NCBI GenBank assembly: GCA_035578905.1
Contig: JAQJVL010000147.1
Span: forward strand, 1,592,906-1,656,905
DNA: 64,000 bases
Direction of reading: 5' to 3'
Source of the DNA: Stictocephala bisonia
Lineage: Eukaryota; Arthropoda; Insecta; Hemiptera; Membracidae
This document shows, in pieces, positions 47,392 through 59,600 of this stretch. The notes beneath the pieces were generated by a model that saw only the letters and a program-made list of their open reading frames with translations, was not told the origin of the DNA and made no database searches. Positions within the stretch are counted from its first letter, which is position 1, and each line of letters opens with the position of its first letter. The position numbers and the translations under genes were made by a program.

Positions 47392-47736
47392 TTACACTGA
47401 AATCTTATTTAGTGATTTCTGGTGGACCACTTGAGACTTGCTGCGGACCTCAGGTTGGGGATCACTGATACAGATGGTTACTGAACGAAAGTAAGGCATG
47501 AACCCATATTGTACAATTTTGACATGCATTCTGGTCCAGTTTGAACTTGTGTTATAAATAGGTTCTGGTAACTGATTAGTGCAATTTGTCGAGGTCCCGA
47601 GGGGCGGGGCGCCGGTCTGGACGATGTCAGGGGCTGCCGCCCCCGCTGTTCTGTTCAGGCTCTCGCTGACACATCTCCAACCTAAATGTTTATCGGCCGC
47701 TTGGAGCATAAGAAAACTGCCAAGAACAAAAAACAT
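47392..47736 (-). CDS. Unrecognised 114-codon open frame, doubtful
   Basis: ATG at 47736-47734 opens MFFVLGSFLMLQAADKHLGW, which could be a weak signal peptide, then passes through a GC-rich part with several N-x-S/T sites (NRTA, NCTN, NTSS, NWTR). The last 25 codons overlap a phrase (GTGATCCCCAACCTGAGGTC on the minus strand) that resembles a hAT terminus, so at least the end is transposon-derived. No family is recognised and no obvious splice donor was found; this may be a chance frame or a truncated exon. Confidence 0.15.
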   Translation of the reverse strand: MFFVLGSFLMLQAADKHLGWRCVSESLNRTAGAAAPDIVQTGAPPLGTSTNCTNQLPEPIYNTSSNWTRMHVKIVQYGFMPYFRSVTICISDPQPEVRSKSQVVHQKSLNKISV

Positions 47737-47945
47737 GGCCTTCGTCTAGATGTCATTTGTTAGAAAAATTTAATTAGTAATGTTAACATTTGTCTCATTA
47801 TGAACTTCTATTGACGTTGCTTTCCTTAGTTTCTGTCGTTATGAACATAACGTACTTCTTAGACCAAAGTAAATTCCAACAGTTTGGTAACAGACAAATG
47901 AAGTTGTCACTCAACCAGATCTCGTCAAGATCGTGTGTGTCTATA

Positions 47946-48830
47946 TACAGGGTGTCCCGTAAGTAACCAGCCAAACTTCTGGAGGTCATTCCTTGGGTTA
48001 AAACAAACAAAAAATTTCATGTGTACAAATCGTCTATCTCACTCCATTATCCGGCTATCTGTCTGTATGTGTTTTTTACTAAAAACTTAATATCTCAAAA
48101 GTTATTTAAGATAAAACGATGAAAATCGGTATGAATGTTGATCTTTACAGTATCCATATACTATTTAAATTTCATTTTTTTACAACAATCATTTTTAAAA
48201 TGGCGACCATTTTAAATTTTTAAAGCCAAATATCTTAATAACCTTAAATTTTACTAAAAACTTGTAAGTTACAAAAAAGTTCAAGAATTTATTTATATAA
48301 ATTATTATATAAAAAGTTTTAAGACTGAACAACTATTAACTGAGAAATTACAATTTTTATCAAATTTGAAAACGAAAGTTTTCAATTTCATTAATATCAA
48401 GCATATTTATATTTGTTAAAAATTGTAATTTCTCAGTTAATAGTTGTTCAATCTTCAAACTTTTTATATAATTATTCATAGAAATAAATTCCTAAACTTT
48501 TTTGTAAATTACAATTTTTAAGTAAAATTTAAGGTTATTAAGATATTTGGCTTTAAAAATTTAAAATGGCCGCCATTTTGAAAAAGATTGTTGTAAAAAA
48601 ATGAAATTTAAATAGTACATGGATACTGTAAAGATCAAAATTCATACCGATTTTCATGGTTTTATCTTAAATAACTTTTGAGATATTAAGTTTTTAGTAA
48701 AAAACACATACAGACAGATAGCCGGATAATGGAGCGAGATAGACGATTTGTACATATGAAATTTTTTGTTTGTTTTAACCCAAGGAATGACCTCCAGAAG
48801 TTTGGCTGGTTACTTACGGGACACCCTGTA
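47946..48830. mobile_element. Palindromic MITE, 881 bp, TA target duplication
   Basis: The element (47948-48828) starts CAGGGTGTCCCGTAAGTAAC and ends with its inverse, flanked on both sides by TA (47946-47947, 48829-48830). The two halves are inverted copies along almost their whole length (for example CCTCCAGAAGTTTGGCTGG, AGATAGCCGGATAATGGA and AAAATGGC(G/C)(A/G)CCATTTT mirrored), with a spacer near 48388. No coding capacity. CAGGGTGTCCC termini are common in arthropod MITEs; TA targeting fits the Tc1/mariner superfamily. Confidence 0.88.
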
Positions 48831-48864
48831 TATTAACTATATCTGCCCAACATAAAGAGTCTGC

Positions 48865-49262
48865 AGAGGCTGTCGGCCATCTAGGTTTGAATCCCATAAG
48901 AACAATGTTATTTTCGAATCCATATTTTTTCGTTATTTATTGGACAAAAGTTGTGAATGAGGTGTTATTTTCAACATTATCATATTGCGCATTGGGTTTG
49001 CTTGTGATATTTTGAATAAATACGCCTAGTTTTGAAAAATAGGTGAAAATAAAAATGTCAAACTAAATATTTTGTATATTTTTTCTATATAACTAATTAA
49101 GAATTCACAAAGCAAATCCAAAGCGCAATTTCACTCTTGATCAAATGCAATACGTTTGGAAAGAAATAGTTTTAAAAGAACTGTTTAGTTTGGATATGCG
49201 AGATCGTATGTCCGGTTCGAAAATAACATTGTTGTCATAGGATTAAAACCAACATGGCTGAC
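48865..49262. repeat. Inverted pair of a dispersed repeat
   Basis: GGCCATCTAGGTTTGAATCCC with AAGAACAATGTTATTTTCGAA at 48874-48920 is mirrored by TTCGAAAATAACATTGTTGTC and GGATTAAAACCAACATGGC at 49216-49258. The family is also present at 38098-38250, and a weak relative lies at 54065-54110. Confidence 0.7.
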
Positions 49263-49299
49263 GGCCCAAGGGCTACAGGCTACTTTTGGTTGAAGTGCC

Positions 49300-49905
49300 A
49301 TTCGAATGAGGCATATACAGGTAACCATTTCAGTGTACGCATGAAACTGTGTGCTGCGTGATTCATACATAGTACAGGTAACCATTTTAGTGTATGCAAG
49401 AAACTGTATGCTATTGCTATGACTGCTATGTGATTCAGACATAGTACATGTAACCATTTTAGTGTATGCAAGAAACTGTGCTCTGTGTGATCCAGACATA
49501 GTACAGGTAACCATTTCAGGTCTATGCATCAAGCTAAGTGCTGTTTGATTGAGGTACATTTCAGGTGTATGCATCAAGCTAAGTGCTGTTTGATTCAAGC
49601 ATACTTCAGGTAACCATTTCAGGTACATGCATCAAGCTAAAGCTGTTTGATTCAGGCATAGTAGAGGTAACTATTTCTGGTGAATGCATCAAACCATGTG
49701 CTGTGTGATTCAGGCAAAATACAGGTAGGCCTACTATTTATGGTGTATGCATCAAACTGTGTGCTGTGTGATTCAGGCAGAATACAGTCAATCATTTCTT
49801 GTGTATGGGTCGAACGTGTGCTGTGTCATTCAGGCAGAGTACAGTTAAACATTTCAGGTATATGTATCAATTATGTGCTGTTTGATTCAGGCATATTATA
49901 GCTGA
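49300..49905. repeat. 57-bp tandem array, about ten copies
   Basis: The unit is GTAACCATTTTAGTGTATGC, AAGAAACTGTGTGCTGTGTG, ATTCAGACATAGTACAG with much variation. Because 57 is a multiple of three, the minus strand stays open for 147 codons with a 19-residue period (MVTCTM, AYTKMV); that frame is an artefact of the array. Confidence 0.9.
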
Positions 49906-50332
49906 CCATGTGTCGGTTTCAATGCTGTGCTAAAAAAATAAATAAAACATTAATTATGGTTATCACGTATTGATGGCAAAATGTGTGTCACCTGTATCAA
50001 AGTTCGCCACTAAACACCAGATCTGTAATTCCAAACCAAGTACCGCATCTGATTAACATGTTCGAACATGAACACGAACTCCGACCCAAAAATAGATGAG
50101 CGGCCATGTTTATTCAAAAATAAAATGCCATATATTATATATAAGAAATTTGTATAAGGAATAATCTACACTTTGATACTCATTAATAATTGAAACGGTG
50201 TTGATGCTTCCAGGACAGTAAGGGATCGACAGGTTTAGGTTTATCCTTCCAGCAGCGCGTATTGTAATGGAGGAAAAGTGTAAATTGGCGTCAAAGAGCG
50301 CAGGCCGGCCTTGATAAGAGGAAACAGTCATT
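49906..50332. other. No recognised features
   Basis: Unique-looking sequence between two tandem arrays without supported coding potential. Confidence 0.45.
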
Positions 50333-51780
50333 GTGAGCCAATCTAGCGGCCCGGCCCACCACGGCCACAGCAGAGTACCCGTGTTTGTGAGCCAATCTAG
50401 CGGCCTGGCCCACCACTGTCACAGGAGAGTACCGTGTTTGTGAGCCAATCTAGCGACCCGGCCCACCATGGCCACAGCAGAGTACCCGTGTTTTTGAGCC
50501 AATCTAGCGGCCTGGCTCACCACTTTCACAGGAGAGTACCGTGTTTGTGAGCCAATCTAGCGGCCTGGCCCACCACTGTCACAGGAGAGTACCGTGTTTG
50601 TGAGCCAATCTAGCGACCCGGCCCACCATGGCCACAGCAGAGTACCCGTGTTTGTGAGCCAATCTAGCGGCCTGGCTCACCACTTTCACAGGAGAGTACC
50701 GTGTTTGTGAGCCAATCTAGCGGCCTGGCCCACCACTGTCACAGGAGAGTGCCGTGTTTGTGAGCCAATCTAGCGGCCGGTCCACCACGGCCACAGCTGA
50801 GTACCGTGTTTGTGAGCCAACCTAGCGCCCGGCCCACTACAACAACATCTGAGTACTGTGTTTGTGAGCCAATATAGCGCTTGGCCCACTACAACCCCAG
50901 CTGAGTACCGTGTTTGTAAGCCGATCTAGCAGCCCAGCCTACCACGACCACAGCAGAGTACTGTACTTGTGAGGCAATCTAGCGATCCGACCCACCACGG
51001 ACACAGCAGAGTGCCGTGCTTGTAAGGCAATCTATCAACCCTACCCATCACGACCACAGCTGAGTACCGTGTTTGTGAGCCAATCTAGCGGCCTGGCCCA
51101 CCACTGTCACAGGAGAGTGCCGTGTTTGTGAGCCATTCTAGCGGCCCAGTCCATCACGAACACAGCAGAGTACCGTGTTTCTAAGCCAATATAGCGGCCC
51201 AGCCCACCACGACCACAGCAAAGTAACATGTTTGTGAGCCAATCTAGCGGCCGGCATACCGCGGCCACAGTTGATTACCGTGTATCTGAGCCAATCTAGC
51301 GGCCCAGCCCACCACGACCACAGCTGAGTACCGTGTTTGTGAGCCATTCTAGCGGCCCAGTCCACCACGAACACAGCAGAGTACCGTGTTTATAAGCCAA
51401 TATAGCGGCCCAGCCCACCACGACCACAGCAAAGTAACATGTTTGTGAGCCAATCTAGCGGCCGGCTCATCACGGCCACAGCAGAGTACCTTGTTTGTGA
51501 GCCAATCTAATGCACGGCCCATCACGGCTAAAGCAGGTACTGTGTTTGTGAGCCAATCTAGCGGCCCAGCTCACCACGGCCACAGCAGAGTACCATGTTT
51601 GTGAGCCAATCTAGCGGCCCAGCCCACCACGGCCACAGGAGAGTTCTGTGTTTGTGAGCCAATCTAGCGGCCAGCTCACCACGACTACAGCTAAGTACCG
51701 TGTTTGTGAACCAGTAGTAGCCCGGCCCATCACGGTCACAGCAGAGTACCGTGTTTGTGAACCAATCAGCGGCCCCACTC
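50333..51780. repeat. 53-bp tandem array, about 27 copies
   Basis: The unit begins GTGAGCCAATCTAGCGGCC, continues GGCCCACCAC, then GGCCACAGCAGAGTACCGTG and TTT. Two main variants alternate in part of the array (TGTCACAGGAGAG versus GGCCACAGCAGAG), giving a higher-order pattern between 50333 and 50760. Copies after 50800 are more divergent. Minus-strand frames over it are repeat artefacts. Confidence 0.95.
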
Positions 51781-52428
51781 AGCACGGCCACTGCATTCAT
51801 AATATCTTTATATTAATATAAAAACCAAATTCTTACTCGAAATTCCTTTCAACTGTCAATAATTGTGAGTGATCGTTTCGGCAATATCAAGATTTGTATT
51901 GTATAAGATTATAAAGCATATAGAAAATTCCTGAGGTAAAAGCATACACAATATTACATCGCAGGGCGAGAGAGAAATAGAGCATAGTGTTTTTTTTATT
52001 TTGTATTTAGCACATGTTGAAAATTAAATGTTACACTTTAATAATCAAATTAAATTTGAGCTAAATTCTGTAGGAAGCTGGACATTTAAAATGTAAAAAG
52101 GATTTACGTGTGTGACCAAGTTTAGCGATAGCCATTAGGTGTCCAGTGCTCTTTGTTCTGAGGAGAGGTGTTTGTCAAGGGCAGTTTGTGTTGTCGATGT
52201 AAACAGTCGGGCCCGAGAGCAAACCAAGGGCCTGGCTGTGTACTCCAGCGACCTGCGTGTCACAAACATAAACTAAGTCATACTTTCGGTTGTCATTATT
52301 AGCAATGTTTCAAACATTTGCCCTAATGACCGCTGACGGTCCACTACACTTTCCACATGTATTACACGTGACAAGTCGACACAGAAATTATGTGTACCCA
52401 AGTTTGAAGTTGTCTCTAAGGGTGTCGT
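51781..52428. other. Unassigned sequence between arrays
   Basis: No recognised feature; a less AT-rich part lies at 52130-52260. Confidence 0.45.
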
Positions 52429-53215
52429 AACATCTCGTCCCGGTAACATCTCGTCCCGGTAACATCTCGTCCCATTAACATCTCGTTCCGGTAACATCTC
52501 GTTCTGGTAAAATCTTGTTCCAGTAACATCTCGTTCCGATAACATCTCGTCCCGGTAACATCTCGTCCTAGTAAAATCTCGTTCCAGTAACGTTCCAGTA
52601 ACATCTCGTCCCAGTAACATCTCGTCCCGGTAAAATCTCGATCCAGTAACATCTCGTTCCGATAACATCTCGTCCCGGTAACATCTCGTCCTGGTAAAAT
52701 CTCGTTCCAGTAACATCTCGTTCCAGTAACATCTCGTCCCAGTAACATCTCGTTCCGGTAACATCTCGTCCCAGTAACATCTCGTTCCGGTAACATCTCG
52801 TCCCAGTAACATCTCGTTCCGGTAACATCTCGTCCTGGTAACATCTCGTCCCAGTAACATCTCGTCCTGGTAAAATCTCGTTCGTAACATCTCGTTCCAG
52901 TAACATCTCGTTCCGGTAACATCTCGTCCCAGTAACATCTCGTTCCGGTAACATCTAGTTCCGGTAACATCTCGTCCCGGTAAAATCTCGTTCCAGTAAC
53001 ATCTCGTTCCGGTAACATCTCGTCCCAGTAACATCTCGTTCCGGTAACATCTCGTTCCGGTAACATCTCGTCCCAGTAACATCTCGTTCCGGTAACATCC
53101 CGTCCTGGTAAAATCTCCTTCCGGTAACATCTCGTCCCAGTAACATCTCGTCCCGGTAAAATCTCGTCCCGATAACATCTCGTCCCGATAACATCTCGTC
53201 TCTGTAACATCTCGT
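52429..53215. repeat. 16-bp minisatellite, about 49 copies
   Basis: The unit is AACATCTCGTYCCRGT with few other changes (AAAATC for AACATC). With 16 bases and no stop in any frame of the minus strand, every frame reads the same 16-residue peptide (RDVTGTRCYRNEMLPE and variants) with a 48-base period. The apparent 325- and 264-codon proteins are therefore artefacts. Confidence 0.97.
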
Positions 53216-53880
53216 CCCGATTCTACGGACACATGCTTGGGTGTGAACACTCTACCTGACCAATAGTAACATCTCGTTCCGATAACATTCGTCCCGATAA
53301 CATCTCGTCCCGATTACATCTCGTTCCGGTAACATCTCGTCCCAATTCTACGGACACATGCTTGGGAGTGAACACTCTACCTGACCAATAGTAACATCTC
53401 GTACCGATTCTACGGACACATGCTTGGGAGTGAACACTCTACCTGACCAATAGTAACATCTCGACCTGGTAACGTCTCGTCCCGATTCTACGGACACATG
53501 CTTGGGTGTGAACACTCTACCTGACCAATAGTAACATCTCGTTCCGATAACATTCGTTCCGGTAACATCTCGTCTCGATTACATCTCGTTCCGGTAACAT
53601 CTCGTCCCAATTCTACGGACACATGCTTGGGAGTGAACACTCTACCTGACCAATAGTAACATCTCGTACTGATTCTACGGACACTTGCTTGGGAGTGAAC
53701 ACTCTACCTGACCAATAGTAACATCTCGACCTGGTAACATCTCGTCCCGATTCTACGGACATATGCTTGGGAGTGAACACTCTACCTGAAGACCAATAGT
53801 AACATCTCGTCCCGATTCTACGAACACATGCTTGGGAGTGAACACTCTACCTGACCAATAGTAACATCTCTTCCTGATAC
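53216..53880. repeat. Compound repeat: spacer of ~55 bp interleaved with 16-bp units
   Basis: The spacer GATTCTACGGACACATGCTT, GGGAGTGAACACTCTACCTG, ACCAATAG occurs seven times, each separated by one to five of the 16-bp units. A larger repeat of about 240 bases (spacer plus CGTTCCGATAACATTCG) occurs twice, starting near 53218 and 53487. Confidence 0.92.
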
Positions 53881-54495
53881 ATACGCTGACAGGTGTACAA
53901 TACTATAATATTTGTAGGCACCTCACACATTTTATATGTGTAACCGTCTTCCGCTTTCCTCTCAACCAGCTATCCCTATCCACTCAATAGCTCTTGAACG
54001 GAGGGGTGTCTGAATATTAAAACTTTATTGCTATTCACATTAAAGTTTGCAAACCCTGTGCTATATTGGGTTTTATTGCCATAACAACAATGTTTATTTT
54101 GTACTGTCACCAGGCCCGCACCGTCAACTTGTAGTTTAAAATTCATGTTTATACCTCGTTAGAAAGGATATAGCTTTATTCACCAGTCAATAAGCACATA
54201 AGGTTACATTTGTAATTTTATCCAAATATTTTTAAATAATTGTATTCCCTTCCTAAATAAATGAAAAATTGGAAACCAACTCTTAAAAGTACGGTATGGC
54301 GACAGTTAAATATTAATATTGTGGAGCCGGGTCATTTTACGATGATCACTGGTTTTCATTGTTGTCAACGCAACTAATGTTTATCCCAAAATGGAACAGC
54401 TTTACTTATGGCACATAAAATCCAATAATATCAAATTAGGATAAAGTTAGGATAAAAATTAGGATAAAGTGCGTTTTAATAGCGGCCGTTAAATA
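53881..54495. other. No recognised gene
   Basis: Includes a weak copy (54065-54110) of the repeat at 48865. Otherwise unassigned. Confidence 0.4.
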
Positions 54496-55835
54496 GTTGC
54501 GGGCAATCCTACCTGCGTTAACTCGGTGTCCCAAGGAGGCCACAAACCAGTGCTCGAGTTGCGCGCAATACCGACCTCAGGTAGGATATTCAGTCTTGGC
54601 CGCTCATAAATGTAACTTTGACTACAAGCAGTACAAAAGAAATATTTGCGTGAACATCACAATCCACTTAAATTACCTTAAATTGTCACTGGTCTGATTC
54701 CGAATAGCACCAAACTTATACCACAGAATAAGCAGATATCTGCTTATTCTGTACTTATACCTCCTTGGTTATTGGTGTAACTTATATACAGTATTTAGTA
54801 TTAAGCGGTAAGTTCTTTTAGGAACTTTTCACTTTGTAACAGACAACGTTGTTAAATAAATTAAAATGTATTACTGTACATTATTTCTAGTTATTTCAGG
54901 AATACAATACAAACACATTAATAATATTTGGCCGTTTTTTACAAGTACTGAAATTTTTTTTTTTTTTTTTTTATTATACCATTGATTTTTTTATATAGTA
55001 AAATCAATGATTATACTGTACTATTTTGAAGGAGGATTTATATCGATATATCGATATATATCGATATATTGATATATATATGTTATATATATATATTATA
55101 TTAACATATATAATATATATATGTTAAGATATATCGATCAGACGATGATTTTTTAAATCTTTTTTACAATGAAGATATTTGAAAACAAATAATTTCTATG
55201 AGAAACATTAAAAATATTCTATTGTGCATTACTGTATCTATGTTGTAAGAAGATATTAGTAATATAACTGTTTTTGATTTCTACTGTATAGACTACGCAA
55301 AAAAAAGTAATTGAATATTATGAAACTGATTCAATTTGACTGATATAGGCCTATATTGACTACAAAGGTCATTAAAACAGTATAACATCCTCTAAAATGT
55401 CCTTAGAATAAGTGTAAGTAATAAATAAAAGTAATTTTAGTTCGTAATTTAATTAAATTATGTTTCATAGAGAAACTTAAAGTACAAAGGTTACAATAAT
55501 AGGCCATACATTTGTTGAATAATATACTTTATTGACGTCAATAATCAATATTAAATTGCATATTTCAAAAACAATAAATTGTCTTGTATTTAGTATTTAT
55601 ACTATTCAACGATGATATAGAATATTTAGTATTTTTATTTAATTCATGATATCGAAACTTACTTTCAGTTTGAATATTTATTATTAGAGAATTGGAAACT
55701 TTAGTCATTTCGTTGATGGAACGGCTGCAGGTAGTTGCGAGCAACTCGAGCACCAGTTTTATGGCTCTCTTGGGTACTGCGCGCAACTCGAGCATCCCTT
55801 TACGGCCCTAGGTCATAAAGCGCGCAATTCGAGCA
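54496..55835. mobile_element. Possible element bounded by inverted CpG-rich motifs
   Basis: GTGCTCGAGTTGCGCGCA at about 54552 is mirrored near 55734, 55780 and 55822 as (GCGCGCAA(C/T)TCGAGCA). The three right-hand copies are tandem at about 45-base spacing. The enclosed 1.2 kb is AT-rich and has TATCGATAT palindromes (55040-55140), a T19-like run at 54955 and no transposase. It may be a non-autonomous element or two unrelated fragments. Confidence 0.4.
54723..54752. repeat. Perfect 30-bp palindrome
   Basis: ACAGAATAAGCAGAT is followed directly by its exact complement with no loop. There is no sign of a protein-binding role. Confidence 0.95.
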
Positions 55836-57879
55836 CATCCGTCTATCTGTGTTGCTTCCTCAACCCTTGTCAAATGTTCGTAAGGACGATATGTTACCAA
55901 TTTGTTTGTTAAATCTTATATCAAAACAAAGCGGGACAAAAGGTTGTGTTTTTCTTGGAAATTTGCAGCGGGTCGAGATGTTACTGGACCGTCTCTAAGA
56001 AAGGCACAAGGAAAAATTCCAACCACGTCATTGTTTTCCTTGTTTGACTGTACGTTATGAAATGTGCATTTCTCAAATTTATTTTAAGTTTCAGTAATTT
56101 GTATCATAGTTGGAAAAAATACCGGAGTTTTACTAGTTTTTCATTGTGCATCAATTTTCACTGTTAATACTAAAACCCCCGTTAAGTTATCGCATTTATA
56201 TTTTAATATATGTTTTATAGGAATGGCTTTTATATGTTTTATTAATTTTAGAATTTTAACATTTTAATAAGAATTTTACTATTCATTTCCTGAAACTTTT
56301 CTTGGATTTTAGAGGTCGTACGTTGAATTAATTATTTGGTCACGTTGTACTCCTATTGAAATGTATAGTTACGAGTTACGATTCATTACTTGACACTATA
56401 TGCGTAAGTAAACGTGACGATTTAAAGTCATTGAAATCAATTTAAAATCACGTTAAATTAACCAATTTAAATCCATTTAAAATAACTACATTTATTTACG
56501 AATATGAAAGTAATGTATCTTAACTATACGTTTCTTAAAAGATACAACATGAAAGATTAATCAATTTTACGACCTCTTGAAACACTGTTTCTCTGGAAAT
56601 GGATAATAACTTTTTTTCAATTTAAATATAAATGGGAAACATCGGCGGGTTTCTTAGAAATAAAAGTGCACAGTTGGTGCAAACTAGTTAAAACTTTTTC
56701 GTTCCGACTAGGATAAAAAACATTAAATCTTGTGATAACATTTTAAATTACATATTTCATAGCGTGAAATCAAACGAGAAGAACAATGGCGTGATTGGAA
56801 TTTTCATGATGCCACTTCGTGTCTTAATAAACAAGGTTCAAACTCAGGTAAACATGATTTCTGCGCCGACAGTAAACACTCAGCTAAAACAGCTGGATTG
56901 ACTTTTTTTATTTTTAACCCGATTTTGGCACCATTTACCCAGCCTCATATAGTTGTGCGTTGCAAAAAAGCAATATTATTATCCATTATTAGTCCAAGGA
57001 TTGTGAAATGACATAAAATATATCGGTACATATTTTACTTTTAATGTTTTTATTTAACTATAAACAACTTGCAACAAAATAAAAACTTGTAAAGCCTCTA
57101 GAAAAATAGCAAATAGAATCAATATAATATACATAATAAATATATGGTTTACCTCGTCAACCCATTCTTTATTACTGATTTTCATTGAACGTTTTCAGTA
57201 TCAAGTGCTAACATCAAAGTGAATGCATTAATTTAGTCTTTTTACAAGAGGTTAACATTTTCAGTTTATGGTTAAATATCTTGACTTTGTCGCACCGCCA
57301 ACCGAACAGCCTGTCTTGGAACGTGCTGTAAGCCTTTTATTGACTGCAACTTAGCTTTTTACTATGAAACTGCAAATATGTAAATATGTAGATTTTCCAT
57401 CAAGAAACGAATTGTTATATAGTATTATTAGAAGTGGTGTAACTGGATGGTAAATAATTCTAATCTTGAGATAAAAAAAAAAAAAACTAATAACATTGCT
57501 TGTCGTTTTTGTTATTTACAACCCTTATAGCAGGCAAAGAAAAATGTAAATAATTTCAAGATAGCCCAAATGTGTCACATTAGTGTAAATTAAGGATCAC
57601 TAATAACTTTATAAATAAAACAATAAATGTCTCGTTAGAAATAATTTTATTTGTAAAAATGTAAATTAGAAAAATTTGTAGTACTAAAGTTATTTATATT
57701 TTTTACATACAAGTAATGGCAATGAAATAAACAAAGATTATATCCCATTTCATTGTTTATTGTCCCCTCCTCAAAGAATAAACAAAGAATATAACCATTT
57801 ACAGTAAGAAGTCAATTGTGTTGAGGTAACAATTAAGACCACTGTCTAATGTTTGTGGTGGCTCTAAGTCTAAATAGAG
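55836..57879. other. AT-rich region, no supported gene
   Basis: No open frame of note and no clear repeat. An A14 run lies near 57470. Confidence 0.45.
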
Positions 57880-59045
57880 AAAGAGATTCGGAAATCGACT
57901 GGACAAATATTTTATCAACTTTAAGCTCAAAGGCATTCGACTGTGTCAATCATAAAATTGTTATAAAGAAGTTATCCTCCTATAGAGTTAGTAGAAATGC
58001 CTTGAAATGCTAATCATTTATCTCTCAAACAGGACACAGGCGGTTTCTTTGGAGGGTGCCTTGTCTCGAAGCCGGCCTGTGTACCACGGCGTGTCGCAAG
58101 GGAATGTTTTGGGACCCCTGCTATTCATCATCCATGTCAACGACATCCACCTGGACAGGCAAACACTCCTCTTTGCTGACGATACGACGCTCATCAACCG
58201 GGTGAAGGATAGACAAGAGGCCCTGCTCCCTGCCGATAATCTGCTAGGCTCAGTGAAGAATTGATTCCAAGGTAACAAATTAAAATTGAATAATGATAAG
58301 ACTAAAGTCATACTCATGTCATTGAAGCGTGACATCACGAACCAGACAGCGGAACCGGCCAAACTACTGGGATTCTGGCTGGACAATAGGTTGAAGTGGA
58401 ACACAACCTTTCAGCAAGTTTGTGCCAAACTCTCCAGAGTAACCCATCTCCTGAGAAAACTGTCGAGAGAAATTACATCAGAACATCTTGTTAATATTTA
58501 CTATGCGCTATTCCATAGCCATATAACTTACGGCATTCTGTTGTGGGGCCATGCAGTGACATCCTTCTTCTGCAGGATTCTGCAAGAAGGCACTAAGGAT
58601 TCTAGTTTAAGCCAGTCACCTCGAACATTGCAAACCACTTTTTCAAAACTTCCGTATTTTTACAGTTGTCAACCAATACATTTTTAACTCACTGATTTAC
58701 ATCAAGAGGAACATTCATTCCTTTGAAACAAGAGGTGCCATCCACCAACACAAAACTAGGAGAGCTACACATCTCGAAGTGAACCGCTGCAGACTGAGCA
58801 AGACACTGAACTGTTTCCCGATAGTGGCTATCAAGCTGTATAACGACCTTCCTGGAGACGAGCCCTCCCAGAGGCTAAATTTGGCAGTCTTCTCAGAAGA
58901 GAGTTGACCAACTGGCCGCTGTATTCCCTGAGAGAAATCCCCATTTTCGCAAGAGGATACTAGTGGCATCCAACCCCTGACGCAGTCAATCCTAAGTTGG
59001 GCTGCAGACGAAGACATCAAGTATCAAGCAAGTATCAAGTAAGAA
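57880..59045 (+). pseudogene. Jockey-like LINE reverse transcriptase pseudogene, 5' truncated
   Basis: From about 57924 the frame reads LSSKAFDCVNHKIVIKKL (first palm motif with its catalytic Asp), hits a stop near 58008, and shifts to 58007-58264: IIYLSNRTQAV, then GVSQGNVLGPLLFIIHVNDI and FADDTTL with the catalytic DD. A second stop/shift leads to 58286-58687 (NNDKTKVILMS, LLGFWLDNRLKW, YYALFHSHITYGILLWG). A third leads to the C-terminal tail (SLIYIKRNIHSFETRGAIHQ, IKLYNDLPGD) ending near 58907. The 3' end has an AAGTATC-type short tandem tail (59015-59040). It is a different family from the copy at 2057-3500 and is inactive. Confidence 0.9.
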
Positions 59046-59600
59046 AATAGCAAATATTATGATTATTTTAAATTATATGATTGTGTTCCTCTATGCAGTA
59101 TCTTGTTTTTTACCCTCTGTTTCGTCTGTTTCTTAAAGACTTGAATCTTGATATGAAATTCCCGCTCTTATAGAACAGTTCATTACGTTATTAATTGAAG
59201 GTTTGTTTTCAATTTTGGTTTGGTCTAGCTATAATATCTTTTATTTGTGTTTTTGTATTTTTTTACTACTCTTGATAGACCTGGTTCATTACAATGGTGA
59301 GTAACTTTATAATTTTAATTAGCCTAAATGTAGTCTTAACTTTAATGATTACTTTTTCTGTTATTATTTGTCAACAACTAAATCATGCATAACCGACTTT
59401 ACTTAATATATGCCTTCAACAACTTTGAAGAATGCTATTTTATTGTATAAAAATGGTGTAGGGTTTAGTTATTTATTGTCTTGAAATGTATAAGCAACTT
59501 AACAATCCCAACACTTTTAATAACAGCAATGCTATGGTATTTATCTAGTTTAGCATATCCTGCTAAATCACTTATTTGCACCAAACTTTATATTATGATC
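59046..59600. other. No recognised features
   Basis: AT-rich, T-rich sequence downstream of the LINE tail. Confidence 0.45.

Noticed and set aside
49185..49628. 147-codon repetitive frame
   Set aside because: Reading of a 57-bp tandem array; the plus strand is open as well.
51138..51800. Trp-rich repeated frames on the minus strand
   Set aside because: Artefact of the 53-bp array; different copies shift frame.
52273..53250. 325-codon repetitive protein on the minus strand
   Set aside because: A 16-bp stop-free minisatellite gives the same peptide in every frame; no independent coding evidence.
55040..55140. TATCGATAT palindromes as a possible origin or binding cluster
   Set aside because: Low-complexity TA-rich sequence; no independent support.
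58018..58404. 128-codon minus-strand frame
   Set aside because: Shadow of the LINE reverse transcriptase on the plus strand.
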